Below, piece after piece: positions 1-9,913 of a stretch of DNA of 64,000 nt. The stretch spans positions 1-64,000 of the forward strand of contig NZ_JAYGHH010000010.1 in the NCBI RefSeq assembly GCF_034931045.1, in the 5' to 3' direction. The stretch comes from Nodularia sp034931045. Lineage in GTDB: Bacteria > Cyanobacteriota > Cyanobacteriia > Cyanobacteriales > Nostocaceae. Each line of letters begins with the position of its first letter. Position 1 is the stretch's first letter. Made by a program: the position numbers and the translations under genes. The notes beneath the pieces were generated by a model. The model made no database searches. It was not told where the DNA came from and saw only the letters and a list, made by a program, of their open reading frames with translations.

Positions 1-160
1 TTAATAAAACCGGAGTGAATGTTTAGTAATGCGTGATTATTTGCTGATTAATTGGTAATCAAGGTGATGAAACTCACCTCTACTTTGGCTAGATAAATCC
101 TGTCAAATCATGATAAATTTTGTGGAGTGGGCATCTTACTCGCCCTTTGTGTAAGCAACA

Positions 161-189
161 AAAAACCCAGCAGACTCCCTAGCTGGGTT
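161..189 (-). terminator. Rho-independent terminator after hsp20
   Basis: On the minus strand AACCCAGC and GCTGGGTT form an 8-bp stem around a 10-base loop, followed by a run of T. It lies about 55 bases past the original stop codon of the Hsp20 gene, so it most likely ends that transcript. Confidence 0.75.
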
Positions 190-243
190 AATATCAAAAC
201 TTAGTCAATCCAGACGCTGCTAATATAGTCTCAGTTAGCTTTG

Positions 244-744
244 TTATTTACTATTACTAGACTCAAGACTATTAGTAGCTGTTTGAGGTTGATCAAAACT
301 GACTTTGAACACCTTATTTTGTTCTGTTTCTAGCTTAGGTTAACTAAGAGTTAAAATTCCGTCTTTGAGGTCTGCTTGAACTTGTTGATGCTGAACTTTG
401 CTAGGCAAAGAAATTATTCTTTGGAATTTGCCATAACGGAATTCTGAGCGGATCTTTCCGTTAGAGTTTGTGCTTTCTTGATAATGATGTTGACCCGCAA
501 TTGAGACTGCATCTTGAGTCACTTGAACATCTAGGTCTTTACTTTCTACGCCAGGGATTTCGGCTCGTAACAGCAACTTAGAACCATGATCAGACAGTTC
601 AACGGCAGGAACCCAAGCTGTTCTGGTTGCTGGGGAAATATCTGAGTTACTGCGTTCATCGGTGGTCATTTCAGAAAAGATTTGATCCATTTGACGACGC
701 AGAATTTCCATGTCTCGGAATGGTTCCCAACGAATAAGTGCCAT
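244..744 (-). pseudogene. Hsp20/alpha-crystallin small heat-shock protein with premature stop
   Basis: The protein begins MALIRWEPFRDME, typical of cyanobacterial small heat-shock proteins (ATP-independent holdases). It continues through the alpha-crystallin domain (about residues 45-134) to GILTLS. An in-frame TAA at 340-342 stops it at 134 residues. The same frame then continues for 32 more codons (PKLETEQNKVFKVSF...) to a second stop at 244-246, which looks like the normal C-terminal extension. Family members usually read GILTLxLPK here, so one base change (TTA to TAA) would explain the stop. The lost tail contains the VFKV segment, in the position of the I/V-x-I/V motif that links dimers into oligomers. 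The 134-residue form may still be made and fold as dimers. A sequencing error is possible. Confidence 0.8.
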
Positions 745-987
745 ATTTCAATCCTCTCCTTAACTTTCTAATTCACTTTTAAGTTATCTCATGAAGTTTT
801 AGAGGTAATTAGAGTTTTCAGATATGTGAGCTATTATTGAAACTCTAATTTCTGAGGGAGAAGTTTTATTGGCTTTTTTCTTCTCTCTAATAAGTAATTT
901 AAGCCCAGAGAAAACCAAAAGAAATTGGGTAAACCGTACAAAAATTAGTTGGATTTACCGTATGAGGATATGGGGGGTATTGCCCAC

Positions 988-2163
988 TTACTGACAATAC
1001 TTATAAGCGGCGTAAGCCATAGTTACAACTCCGGTGATAATCGCCGATTCATCAACTTCAAATTCAGGATGGTGTAATGGGTGATTAATAATTCTATCTT
1101 TGTAGCCGACACCTAAGCGAAACATGGAACCTGGGGCGTGTTCTAAATAAACAGAAAAATCTTCAGCACCCAGAGAAGGTTCAGGTAAGACTTGGACGCG
1201 ATCGCTACTCCAAGCTTCTTCGGCCGATGATTGTAATAATTGAGTGATAGCATAATCATTCTGTACACTCGGCACGCCTTGACGATAATTAACTTGATAA
1301 CGCGCCCCGAAAGAATGACAGACATTAGCTACAATATTTTCAATCCAGTTGGGGAGTTGAGTTCGGGTTTCAGGATGGAGCGATCGCACGGTTCCCAACA
1401 ACTGTACATGATCAGCAATCACATTGGGCGCTCTGCCACCAGTAATCTTTCCTATACTCAATACCACAGGACGCAAAGGATTTTGTGTCCTGCTAATGGC
1501 CTGTTGCAATGCCGTAATCACTTGTGAAGCAATCCAAATAGCATCAATCGCTTCATGAGGACGCGCCCCATGTCCAGATTCGCCGATAATGATAATCTCT
1601 AAATCGTCAGCCGCAGCCGTTAATGCGCCGTAACGGATACCAATAGATCCGGCGGGGATGGAAGGGAAAACATGAACGCCTAATATAGCAGAGACATTTT
1701 CCATCGCTCCATCATTTACCATCCAGCTCGCCCCTTGAGCAATTTCCTCAGCTGGTTGAAATAAAAACCGGACTTTTCCGTTCAATTCCTCTGCCATTTG
1801 AGACAGCACCATTGCTGTTCCTAAGCCAACGGTGGTGTGAACATCATGACCACAAGCGTGCATCACACCTTCAATCCGAGAAGTATATTCTAATTTTGTC
1901 CGTTCTTGAATTGGTAAAGCATCCATATCAGTCCGAATCGCCAACACACGGTCATTTGTAGGGTTATTTGGCAATTCTCCAATCACTCCCGTTTTACCAA
2001 TACCCTCTTGCACGTGTAAACCACTAGAAGACAATACACCAGCCACAAAAGCAGATGTTTGGTATTCTTGACCGCTAAGTTCTGGATGCGCGTGGATATG
2101 GCGGCGAATTTCAATTAAGCGGGGCGCTAATTTTGTGGCTAAGTCTTTAATATTGGTTAGCAT
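988..2163 (-). CDS. M20 family metallopeptidase / amidohydrolase
   Basis: This 391-residue cytosolic enzyme belongs to the M20D family (hippurate, IAA-amino-acid and N-acyl-amino-acid hydrolases). It hydrolyses an amide bond with a two-metal centre. HACGHDVH near residues 102-109 supplies metal ligands, FQPAEE near 135-140 holds the catalytic glutamate, and the dimerisation lid follows (GESGHGARPHEAIDA). Length and motif order are normal. It stands alone between hsp20 and a repeat-rich spacer. The exact substrate cannot be told from sequence. Confidence 0.88.
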   Translation of the reverse strand: MLTNIKDLATKLAPRLIEIRRHIHAHPELSGQEYQTSAFVAGVLSSSGLHVQEGIGKTGVIGELPNNPTNDRVLAIRTDMDALPIQERTKLEYTSRIEGVMHACGHDVHTTVGLGTAMVLSQMAEELNGKVRFLFQPAEEIAQGASWMVNDGAMENVSAILGVHVFPSIPAGSIGIRYGALTAAADDLEIIIIGESGHGARPHEAIDAIWIASQVITALQQAISRTQNPLRPVVLSIGKITGGRAPNVIADHVQLLGTVRSLHPETRTQLPNWIENIVANVCHSFGARYQVNYRQGVPSVQNDYAITQLLQSSAEEAWSSDRVQVLPEPSLGAEDFSVYLEHAPGSMFRLGVGYKDRIINHPLHHPEFEVDESAIITGVVTMAYAAYKYCQ

Positions 2164-2481
2164 TACTCTATTTTATCTCACAGGCTTGTTCCCATGATAG
2201 ATAACTGTTTCAAAACAAAATGCTCTTGTTCTACAGCCAGAGTACGGGGGTCAAGAGAAGCAGAGTTGCAGGGTGTAGGGTGCAAGAGAAAAGACACAGA
2301 CAAAGCTTATACTCTGCCCAGTTCAAGCCCCTTCCCTTCTGCCTCTTCGGTAAAGTGGTGGTGAAGAAACTATAAAAATCCGATAAATTATATTTATATG
2401 ACTACACAAAACTGGATTTAGGGTTTAGAATAATTTTCGTAAGCTAATTATACTGAACCATTTATAGACTACCACATATGT

Positions 2482-2519
2482 GATCCCCCTAGCTTTTTTG
2501 ACCTTTAGCTGGGGGGATC
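2482..2519. terminator. Hairpin downstream of the Ser/Thr kinase gene
   Basis: GATCCCCC-T-AGCT pairs with AGCT-GGGGGG-ATC around a 12-base loop, a long nearly perfect stem about 100 bases past the kinase stop codon. There is no clear T run on either side, so it may be a weak terminator or an RNA-stabilising hairpin. Confidence 0.4.
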
Positions 2520-2543
2520 TTGTCTTGGGCAGGTGAAAAAGTT

Positions 2544-2620
2544 CCCTGCTCCCTGCTCCCTGCTCCCTGCTCCCTGCTCCCTGCTCCCTGCTCCCTGCTC
2601 CCTGCTCCCTGCTCCCTGCT
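2544..2620. repeat. Short tandem repeat, 11 perfect copies of CCCTGCT
   Basis: Eleven uninterrupted 7-bp units end exactly at the base before the kinase stop codon (2621-2623). Heptanucleotide tandem repeats of this kind (STRR) are typical of heterocystous cyanobacterial genomes. Copy number is likely to vary between strains. Confidence 0.95.
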
Positions 2621-4381
2621 TTAACGCCATCCCAAAAATCGTAAGCCAGGAACAATCAAGTAATAACTCACACCCAACCAAAAACTCATCAAGAGACTCA
2701 CCAAAGTAAAAAAAGTGATGGGTAGGGATAAGGACGACCAGAGGGACTGATCAGCAAATTCAAAAACAGTCGTGGGAAAGCCAACAGTAATTAACATTGC
2801 GAAAATAATGGCTGTCCCAAATGCAGCAACCACAGCATGAACTACGTGATGGCTACGAAAATCTATACTCAACGTGAGCAGAAAAACTGCTACTAAAATT
2901 ACTCCTAATAGTCCTTCGCCGCTATCTTTGTTCGTAATTAGTTGTAAAACTAACCAGCTAAACCCATAGCTAATCATACCCATGAGCGATGTGACTAAAA
3001 ACCGTCGTCTTTGACCAAAACATCCCGATATTGTCAGTCCCCATGCTGTACCTAAGCCTGCGCCAACAAACACCATAATTTGTGTCGCCATTACAGTTTG
3101 AGTATCATTGGCTAATTCGGGTAGCTGACTAAAAATATATTCGGAAACCTGGTCGCCCAAAGCTGTACGATAGGCTACGAAAAAACCAGCTATTGTACCT
3201 ATACAGGTAGCAAAACCAGTTAGCAGCATTGCCCAAATGGTCGCCAAACAAGCTTGTACAGCTTTGAAAGTTGCCTGAGCTATCAAAAGAACTGTTTTAC
3301 CTATAGCTTTGGTGAGATTGCTGAATGCTTGGTCAACAGCTTGTATTGATAGTGTCAGTTGACGAGAAGCCTGTGTAGTGGCTTGCTGAACAGAGTGACT
3401 TATTTGGGAAAATAAACTAGGGTGCGATGATGTGCGGATGATCTTAGTCAAGCGTTTCTGAATCATGACCGCATTTACTGGACGCGATCGCACATCTTCT
3501 AGTACCATTTCATCTAGTAAATCTGCTAGTTTCGGGTTAACGTTAACGTGAGTTCGCCATTGCAAAATCCCAGTTTGGGGGTCTTCTAACTCCGGCGGAT
3601 ATTTACCCGTCAGTAATTCAATCATCGTCCGACCGAGGGCATAAAAATCAGCCGCAGTCCCCACATTACTACCAGTAATCTGTTCTGGGGGACTGTAACC
3701 TGAAGAATATAACCTAGTTGAACTAGATTCTCGACGCAGTTTAGCAGTGTTAAATTGTTTTACCCCACCAAAATCAATCAATACCAGTTCCACTTTGTTT
3801 TCCCCTGGAGTCAAGGGTACAGTGGTTGAGGGAGTTCGCAACATCAAATTAGAAGGTTTGATGTCCCGGTGAATAATTTGGCGTTTGTGCAATTCCTGTA
3901 AAATCTTGACAGTCTGAGAAAACCAAATTAACACTAACTCCTCTGGACATCCTTGAGGATAATTTTCGAGTATTTCCGCCAAAGTCTGCCCGTTAATTTT
4001 TTCCATCACTAGACAAGCTAGTAGATGCGGTTTAGGAGTGGGCAAATTTATCTGAAAATAACCATCAGCTTCCACTCTGGGAACACCTGGATGGCGTAAC
4101 TTAATTAAAACCTCTGCTTCTTGTGTAAACAATTCCAATGCTTTTGGTGAATGTTCCACCAAAACTTTCAGGACTTTCTCTGTCTGGGTTTTTTCATCCC
4201 AAACTGTATAAATTTGGGCAAAACCACCAGCACCCAAGGGTTGGAGAGGGACATAACGATCTGACAGCTGTAGCAATGCGCCACAGCTGTTACAAAATTT
4301 GTTTCCCCAAGGTTGAGGATAAGGACGCTGACAATCAGGATTTATGCAGTGAACCGCACTCTTAGTGATGTGTGGACACAT
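2621..4381 (-). CDS. Zinc-ribbon Ser/Thr protein kinase with C-terminal membrane segments
   Basis: A 586-residue Hanks-type kinase. The N-terminus has a zinc ribbon (CINPDC near 12-17, CNSCG near 30-34). The kinase domain spans about 43-315, with glycine loop GAGGFAQIY (50-58), HRDIKPSN (171-178) and DFG (203-205). All catalytic residues are present. A linker follows, then several hydrophobic segments from about residue 365 to the C-terminus, consistent with 5-6 membrane helices. The kinase domain is expected in the cytoplasm, with the C-terminus as anchor or sensor. Substrates are unknown; this zinc-ribbon/kinase/TM layout is frequent in Nostoc. Confidence 0.88.
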   Translation of the reverse strand: MCPHITKSAVHCINPDCQRPYPQPWGNKFCNSCGALLQLSDRYVPLQPLGAGGFAQIYTVWDEKTQTEKVLKVLVEHSPKALELFTQEAEVLIKLRHPGVPRVEADGYFQINLPTPKPHLLACLVMEKINGQTLAEILENYPQGCPEELVLIWFSQTVKILQELHKRQIIHRDIKPSNLMLRTPSTTVPLTPGENKVELVLIDFGGVKQFNTAKLRRESSSTRLYSSGYSPPEQITGSNVGTAADFYALGRTMIELLTGKYPPELEDPQTGILQWRTHVNVNPKLADLLDEMVLEDVRSRPVNAVMIQKRLTKIIRTSSHPSLFSQISHSVQQATTQASRQLTLSIQAVDQAFSNLTKAIGKTVLLIAQATFKAVQACLATIWAMLLTGFATCIGTIAGFFVAYRTALGDQVSEYIFSQLPELANDTQTVMATQIMVFVGAGLGTAWGLTISGCFGQRRRFLVTSLMGMISYGFSWLVLQLITNKDSGEGLLGVILVAVFLLTLSIDFRSHHVVHAVVAAFGTAIIFAMLITVGFPTTVFEFADQSLWSSLSLPITFFTLVSLLMSFWLGVSYYLIVPGLRFLGWR

Positions 4382-4601
4382 TCCCTACAATACAAAGGCT
4401 GAATTGATTTTAACCTTTACCCTTGCGATTGCGGCTTCAGGTGGAAATTTTCTCTAAATTCTAAAGTTTTGCTTTAGCTGTGCAATTGTTAAAAGTCAGG
4501 CTAAAGTCTATAACTGGCAGTCATAGGAGATGCGATCGCCCCTCTCATCTGCAAGCTATTATAAATTGGAAAAATATGCAGCATACAGCCTGAGATTTAA
4601 A

Positions 4602-5627
4602 ATGAAAATAGCAGTTTTCAGTACCAAGGCCTATGATCGACAGTTTTTAGAGGCTGCAAATTCTCCCTCCCCACACGAGTTGGTTTTTTTTGAACCCCGC
4701 TTAAGTCAGAATACCGCCATCTTAGCGGCTGGATTTCCGGTTGTTTGCGTATTTGTGCATGATTTGGTTGATGCACCAACTTTAAAAATTCTGGCTGGGG
4801 GGGGAACTCGCTTAATTGCCCTCCGGTGTGCAGGATTTAACAATGTCGATTTACAAGCCGCAGCAGCTTTGGGGATTAAAGTTGTTCGTGTTCCTGCCTA
4901 TTCACCATATGGAGTAGCAGAACACGCTGTAGGACTAATTTTAAGCCTGAATCGCAAGATTCATCATGCCTATAACCGAGTCCGGGAAAGTAATTTTTCT
5001 CTCACAGGACTATTGGGATTTAATCTGTATGGTCGCACAGTAGGGATTATTGGCACTGGTAAAATCGGTCTGATTTTGGGACAGATTATGAAGGGTTTTG
5101 GCTGTAATATACTGGCTTATGATGTTTATCGCAATGCCGAACTAGAGAAACTGGGCGGAAAGTATGTAGAATTGCCTGAGTTATTTGCTAACTCTGATAT
5201 TATTTCTTTACATTGTCCTCTCATGCCAGAAACTCATCACTTGATCAATGCTGAGTCCATAGCCCAAATGAAACCCAGGGTGATGTTAATTAATACTAGT
5301 CGAGGAGGGCTGATTGATACTAAGGCAGTTATTGAAGGCCTGAAGTCACGCAAAATAGGCTTTTTGGGTGTGGATGTTTACGAACAAGAATCAGATTTAT
5401 TCTTTGAAGATTTGTCTGGAGAAATCATTCAAGATGATGTGTTCCAGCGCTTGACAGCATTTCCTAATGTTTTGGTGACTGGACATCAAGCCTTTTTTAC
5501 AGAAGAAGCACTTCACAATATTGCCGAAACGACTTTTGCTAATATTGCCGATATTGAACAGGGTCGTTCTTGTGCCAATGAGCTGATTTATCAACCAGAA
5601 GTTGCAGCTAAAGCACTGGTTAGTTAA
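4602..5627 (+). CDS. D-2-hydroxyacid dehydrogenase (D-lactate dehydrogenase type)
   Basis: A 341-residue NAD-dependent enzyme that would reduce pyruvate or a similar 2-keto acid. It has the NAD-binding VGIIGTGKIG motif (near 146-155), the NTSRGGLID active-site stretch and a conserved GHQAFFTEEAL near the C-terminus with the catalytic histidine. The start MKIAVFSTKAYD was chosen because the family begins there; an upstream ATG at 4530 would add 24 unrelated residues. It is monocistronic on this strand. Activity on lactate rather than another hydroxyacid is inferred from overall similarity. Confidence 0.85.
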   Translation: MKIAVFSTKAYDRQFLEAANSPSPHELVFFEPRLSQNTAILAAGFPVVCVFVHDLVDAPTLKILAGGGTRLIALRCAGFNNVDLQAAAALGIKVVRVPAYSPYGVAEHAVGLILSLNRKIHHAYNRVRESNFSLTGLLGFNLYGRTVGIIGTGKIGLILGQIMKGFGCNILAYDVYRNAELEKLGGKYVELPELFANSDIISLHCPLMPETHHLINAESIAQMKPRVMLINTSRGGLIDTKAVIEGLKSRKIGFLGVDVYEQESDLFFEDLSGEIIQDDVFQRLTAFPNVLVTGHQAFFTEEALHNIAETTFANIADIEQGRSCANELIYQPEVAAKALVS

Positions 5628-5910
5628 GTGCAAGTTTGATCTAGCAAAAGGGAAACAAAACTGAATATACAATAAAAGCAGCTCTCCCAACAGCAGGGCG
5701 CTTTTTAGTATGAAAAGTTTTCTCAAGCTACAGTAGGAGTACAACTTTTTATTTAGAGAATTCCACACAAAAGTTGATCCAAATTTTTGCAACTAAAATG
5801 ACCTTTTCTCCCCCTGCTCTCAAAACGACGGGATATTTTTTTATTTGGAAGTCTCTTAGTCATGAGCCGGCAACTATTCCAGTTGTTCGGCAATTAGGGT
5901 CCGAAAATCC

Positions 5911-6654
5911 TCATTCCGAACGATAGGCAATACGGAGGCTTTGGGCTAAAATCACCAGAGATGCGATCGCCATCAATCCTCCCCAAAACCAGTAAGGTAA
6001 AAGTAAATACTTTTGCATCTGCCCAGTATCAGAAAGTCCTAGCGGCCCGGCATTGTAGCTAAATAAATAATTTATTTGGTGGTAGGTACTCACACAGGCT
6101 TGTACACCTAAAAATTGAATGGCAAACTCCTGCATCCACTGGGGAGCTTTGAGGGCAAAACCAAGAATAATGATCCCCAGTATGGGAACTGCCAACAATC
6201 CAAACCAGGAACGTACCCAAAGTAAAGTTGAAAGTAATAAAACACCACCCAGTATTTTTAAACTCAGGGAAGTTATGGAAAAACTCCGGGAAGCCAGAAT
6301 CAAACCTGCACCGGCCAGAGGTGGCCCCATTGGACCGGCGGCGGCGATTACAGCTGGGCCAATTGGCCATAAGGCTCGTGAAATACTATAACTGGCAACG
6401 CCAGAACCATTACTAAAAATCTGTAATTGATGAAATTTTCCCCCCAATAACAAGGCCATCAAGCCATGACCCATTTCATGGAACCAAGTTGCCAGGATAC
6501 TAAAAGGGTATAAAATATAATCCCCACTGGGAATTTGCCACAACACAATCGTTGCGATCGCTGCTGTAATTAGCCAAGTTAGCCCCATACGTTCAACTGC
6601 TGGTGGAGCTTCTGTCGTCAAATGTGGGTGCAAATCTTTTCCTGGTTCCCGCAT
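5911..6654 (-). CDS. M50 family metallopeptidase (membrane-embedded)
   Basis: A 247-residue integral membrane protein of the site-2-protease-like M50B group. The zinc motif FHEMGHG (HExxH) sits near residues 58-64, inside the second hydrophobic segment. Several further hydrophobic segments follow. There is no PDZ domain, so it resembles the small M50B-like cyanobacterial proteins rather than RseP. The natural substrate is unknown. Confidence 0.8.
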   Translation of the reverse strand: MREPGKDLHPHLTTEAPPAVERMGLTWLITAAIATIVLWQIPSGDYILYPFSILATWFHEMGHGLMALLLGGKFHQLQIFSNGSGVASYSISRALWPIGPAVIAAAGPMGPPLAGAGLILASRSFSITSLSLKILGGVLLLSTLLWVRSWFGLLAVPILGIIILGFALKAPQWMQEFAIQFLGVQACVSTYHQINYLFSYNAGPLGLSDTGQMQKYLLLPYWFWGGLMAIASLVILAQSLRIAYRSE

Positions 6655-6937
6655 AGTTCACTTTCCTGAACGTAATTACGCCAAATACACTGAGTGTACT
6701 TTCATCTATCCTAGTGTACTTGTAGAAGTAGTACAATTCCTAGCTAATACAGCCGTTTACACCCTGATAAGGAGGCGGTTAGCTAAAACGCTACAAAGAA
6801 CAATATAGTTATCCTTCGCCAGTGTGATGTAGATGATTTGCTCATCCTCCAAGATAGATGATAGAGGCTGCTGGAGGATGGATCAAGAAGTAGGGAGCAG
6901 GGAGGATTTAGAACTCCTCTACCACTAACCCTATCAG

Positions 6938-7894
6938 TTAAGCAAGTTGAAAGATAAACGTTACCAAATCGCCCTTACCTAGACTGATGCGATCGCCTGG
7001 TCTGAGGCGGTGTCGATTCCCTGGTAATAACGGTGAGTTATTAATGTAAGTACCATTGGAACTGCCGACATCTTCTACGTAGTGAAAATCGCCCTCAACT
7101 CGAATATCTGCGTGGATTCGGGAAACAATTTCTGAATTAGAAAATCCTGAAACATCGACATCGGGGGGAATCCGGTCATTGGGTTTGCCGATGTGAATTA
7201 CAGATAGAGTTTGTGGCAATTCAATTTCGCGATCGCTCTGAACGTGGAACAATCTTGCCGTTACCTGCTGCAATTGTGTCATGGAAGCAGATGGTACGGG
7301 AGTTGGTGCAGCCGCAACGGGTTCTGGTTCTGGTTCCGGTTCTGCCACTGCCTCTGGAGCCGCAACAGGTTCTGGTTCCGGTTCTGGTTCTGCCACTGCC
7401 TCTGGAGCCGCAACAGGTTCTGGTTCTGCCACTGCCTCTGGAACCGCAACAGGTTCTGGTTCTGGTTCTGGTTCTGCAACTACAGGTTGAACAACAACAG
7501 TAGGTATTGGTGCCGGGGGCGGAGTTTCTGCTGCTTCTGCTAATGGCACTGACATTGCAGTTGGTGGTAGGGGTGGAACAGCCGGCTGATTAGCGTTGGG
7601 ATCTGAGTTAATTCCCAAAGCATCTGGTTGTAAGAGTTCTAACAACGGGTCAGGTTCAACTAACTGTGGTAGTTCTACTGGGATGTCAGGGGCAACTGTG
7701 GCGACAGAGGTGGCAGCAGCCGGGGCAACATTTGAGTGCAGGTTAAAACCACATTGACCGCAGAAAGCAGCATCAGCCTGCACAGTAGCCCCGCAATTGG
7801 AGCAGTTGCTAGTTGTAGGTAACGGCGTATAACAAGCTTCACACTGCACAGCGCCGTCTGGATTGGGGTGATTGCAATTAGGACAGACGATCAT
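6938..7894 (-). CDS. Double zinc-ribbon FHA-domain protein
   Basis: About 318 residues. Two N-terminal zinc ribbons (CPNCNHPNPDGAVQCEAC, then CSNCG...CGQCG) are followed by a low-complexity linker with repeated PEPEPEPVAAPEAVAE units. The C-terminal FHA domain has IGKPNDRIPPDV, SRIHADI and the YVEDVGSSNGTYIN core. FHA domains bind phosphothreonine peptides, so it probably reads Ser/Thr kinase output. The start at 7894 (MIVCPNC) has an AAAGG ribosome site about ten bases upstream; an ATG at 7939 would add 15 residues of no known family. Confidence 0.85.
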   Translation of the reverse strand: MIVCPNCNHPNPDGAVQCEACYTPLPTTSNCSNCGATVQADAAFCGQCGFNLHSNVAPAAATSVATVAPDIPVELPQLVEPDPLLELLQPDALGINSDPNANQPAVPPLPPTAMSVPLAEAAETPPPAPIPTVVVQPVVAEPEPEPEPVAVPEAVAEPEPVAAPEAVAEPEPEPEPVAAPEAVAEPEPEPEPVAAAPTPVPSASMTQLQQVTARLFHVQSDREIELPQTLSVIHIGKPNDRIPPDVDVSGFSNSEIVSRIHADIRVEGDFHYVEDVGSSNGTYINNSPLLPGNRHRLRPGDRISLGKGDLVTFIFQLA

Positions 7895-8220
7895 CAATTT
7901 AAGCCTTTGTTCAAGATCATCATAAAATAATGTTGGCAAGCAAGGAAAACTCTGTAGACACTTCTGCTGTGAGAAAGCGCTACAAAGAAAAGTTGCGAGG
8001 AAATTTAGCTAGTACAGCATGGCGTAAATATAGATACCCTTGCAAAAGGTTTAAAAGCCAAACGTCAAAGCTTTTTGACTTTTGACGAACGCCTTGCAGT
8101 ACTAGTTCTGGGCGACTGCGTGAGCAACGGCTAGGAACAAGCTGAAATATCCCGCAGTTCAAAATTTAGCTCAGGGGACAACTCTAGCTTCCGATTTTAA
8201 CAATTACTCCAATGGGAAAG
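7895..8220. other. Spacer upstream of the FHA gene
   Basis: This 326-bp stretch has no supported gene. It contains a weak hairpin (CGTCAAA ... TTTGACG near 8061-8085). It must hold the promoter of the FHA gene, but no box stands out. Confidence 0.5.
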
Positions 8221-8943
8221 TTAAGTTGAAAGTTCCGAACCTGCTGCTGCATCCAGTAACCACCAAAGCTCACCTTGGGGTTGAATCAAGCGGGATGGAT
8301 AAGTAAAGTCATCTGCCACAGGCGCGAAAACTTGAGCTAAAGCTGGTCGTTTATTAGCACCAGCAACCACAAAAATAACACTGCGAGCAGCGTTGATAAA
8401 TGGGTATGTGAAGGTTATGCGAGGGTTGCCGTCTTTGTTACCCACAGTAATCAGTCGATCTTGCACTTTTAAAGCTGCGGTGTGAGGAAACAAAGAGGCA
8501 GTATGTGCATCATCACCCATTCCTAGCAATACTACATCCAAAGCCGGAAATTCGTGAGAGGAAGAATTAAAAAATTCTTGTAGATGCTGTTCGTATTTGG
8601 TGGCTGATACTACTGGATCTCCGTCCAAAGTTGGTACAGAGTGAATGTTAGCTGCTGGAATATCAACGTGATTTAACCATGCACGTCGTGCCATCAGTTC
8701 ATTGCTATCGGGATGATCTGGTGGTACATAACGTTCATCTCCCCAAAAGATATGAATTTTATCCCAAGGCAGTTTTTGATTAGCTAGTGCCTCGTACAAT
8801 GGCTTAGGTGTGCTACCACCAGCCAAGGCGATAGTAAATTGCCCTCGTTGTGCAATGGCTGTTGACAACTTAGACAAAATTAAATTGAGCGATCGCTCAA
8901 CTAGCACTGAAATATCTGGGAGAATTTCCACCTTTTTATTCAT
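8221..8943 (-). CDS. pgl: 6-phosphogluconolactonase
   Basis: The 240-residue protein hydrolyses 6-phosphogluconolactone to 6-phosphogluconate in the oxidative pentose phosphate pathway, the main source of reductant in heterocysts. The sugar-phosphate motif TIALAGGSTPKPLYEAL, the FWGDERYVPPDHPDSN block and LLGMGDDAHTASLFPHT are all present. Length is normal for the family. It is not next to zwf or opcA here and appears to be a single gene. Confidence 0.93.
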   Translation of the reverse strand: MNKKVEILPDISVLVERSLNLILSKLSTAIAQRGQFTIALAGGSTPKPLYEALANQKLPWDKIHIFWGDERYVPPDHPDSNELMARRAWLNHVDIPAANIHSVPTLDGDPVVSATKYEQHLQEFFNSSSHEFPALDVVLLGMGDDAHTASLFPHTAALKVQDRLITVGNKDGNPRITFTYPFINAARSVIFVVAGANKRPALAQVFAPVADDFTYPSRLIQPQGELWWLLDAAAGSELST

Positions 8944-9092
8944 GGTTTCACGATCATATTACCGACTTCCAGCAATACCATACCCAACTTATGACTATTC
9001 CCTGTTTTAACTTTTGAAACTTTTAACATGATGCCGAAATTGGAGACAAGTAGAGAAGGCAGAGCCACTGTTTTACAGAATTGCTGCTGTTA

Positions 9093-9842
9093 CTACTTGG
9101 CCATGAACAGCTGATCCCAATCTGCGGAGGCGATCGCCTCTCTCTGAGAGATCAACAATTGCTGGATGCCTTTTTCAGCAAAATCTAGTAATTGGTTTAA
9201 TTGAGTCCGGCTATAACTGCCTTCTTCCGCCGTTCCCTGGACTTCAATTATACCTAAGTGTTGATTCATCACCACATTAAAATCTACAGTTGCGGCTAAA
9301 TCCTCAAGATAATTTAAATCTAAATATGGCTCGCCTTGCAATAAACCCACAGATATTGCTGCTACTTGTCCACATAAAGGCGATCGCTCTAATCTACCCT
9401 GTTGTAATAATTGAGATACTGCATGAGCCAAGGCCACAAACCCCCCTGTAATCGCGGCTGTTCTAGTCCCTGCATCGGCTTGCAGCACGTCAGCATCTAC
9501 AGTTAGTGTTCTTTCTCCCAACGCCTCAAAATCAATTGCAGCCCTTAAACTACGTCCAATTAAACGTTGAATTTCTTGAGTTCGTCCAGACAACTTCAAC
9601 AATTCTCGTGCTTGCCGTTCTTGTGTAGCCGAAGGCAACATTCGATACTCGGCTGTCAACCAACCTTTACCAGTTCCGGTTAAAAACTTCGGCACTCCCT
9701 CACTCACAGTGACAGTACAAAGTACTTGAGTGTCTCCAAATTTTGTCAGAACAGAACCGGGAGCAAACCGAGTAAACCCGGCATGAAAGCTTATAGGGCG
9801 AAGTTCTGCGGGTTTCCGACCATCGGGACGCTGCCAAACCAT
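9093..9842 (-). CDS. rph: Ribonuclease PH
   Basis: A 249-residue phosphorolytic 3'-exoribonuclease that trims tRNA 3' ends. Family signatures are present: RPDGRKPAELRPISFHAGF at the start, GKGWLTAEYRMLPSAT, the RTQEIQRLIGRSLRAA block, and DADVLQADAGTRTAAITG with the phosphate- and metal-site residues. Full length and start agree with the family. The gene follows a tandem-repeat spacer and is probably expressed alone. Confidence 0.95.
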   Translation of the reverse strand: MVWQRPDGRKPAELRPISFHAGFTRFAPGSVLTKFGDTQVLCTVTVSEGVPKFLTGTGKGWLTAEYRMLPSATQERQARELLKLSGRTQEIQRLIGRSLRAAIDFEALGERTLTVDADVLQADAGTRTAAITGGFVALAHAVSQLLQQGRLERSPLCGQVAAISVGLLQGEPYLDLNYLEDLAATVDFNVVMNQHLGIIEVQGTAEEGSYSRTQLNQLLDFAEKGIQQLLISQREAIASADWDQLFMAK

Positions 9843-9913
9843 GAGAGTTGCCTCAGAAATTTTATATACAAGTAGACTGCCTTCAGGGTATCAGATACCG
9901 ATGAGTGGGGAAA

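Larger units (their letters stand above)
2164..2620. other. Spacer between M20 hydrolase and kinase genes
   Basis: This 457-bp stretch has no credible gene. It holds a 13-bp-stem palindrome at 2482-2519 (GATCCCCC/GGGGGATC extended by AGCT) and the 7-bp repeat array at 2544-2620. A minus-strand frame running through the array is repeat translation only. Confidence 0.7.

Noticed and set aside
2425..2655. Minus-strand frame reading GSREQGA repeats
   Set aside because: It is translation of the CCCTGCT heptamer array and the end of the kinase gene.
7211..7543. Frames on both strands inside the FHA gene
   Set aside because: They are shadows of the Pro-Glu repeat linker; the minus-strand FHA frame explains the sequence.
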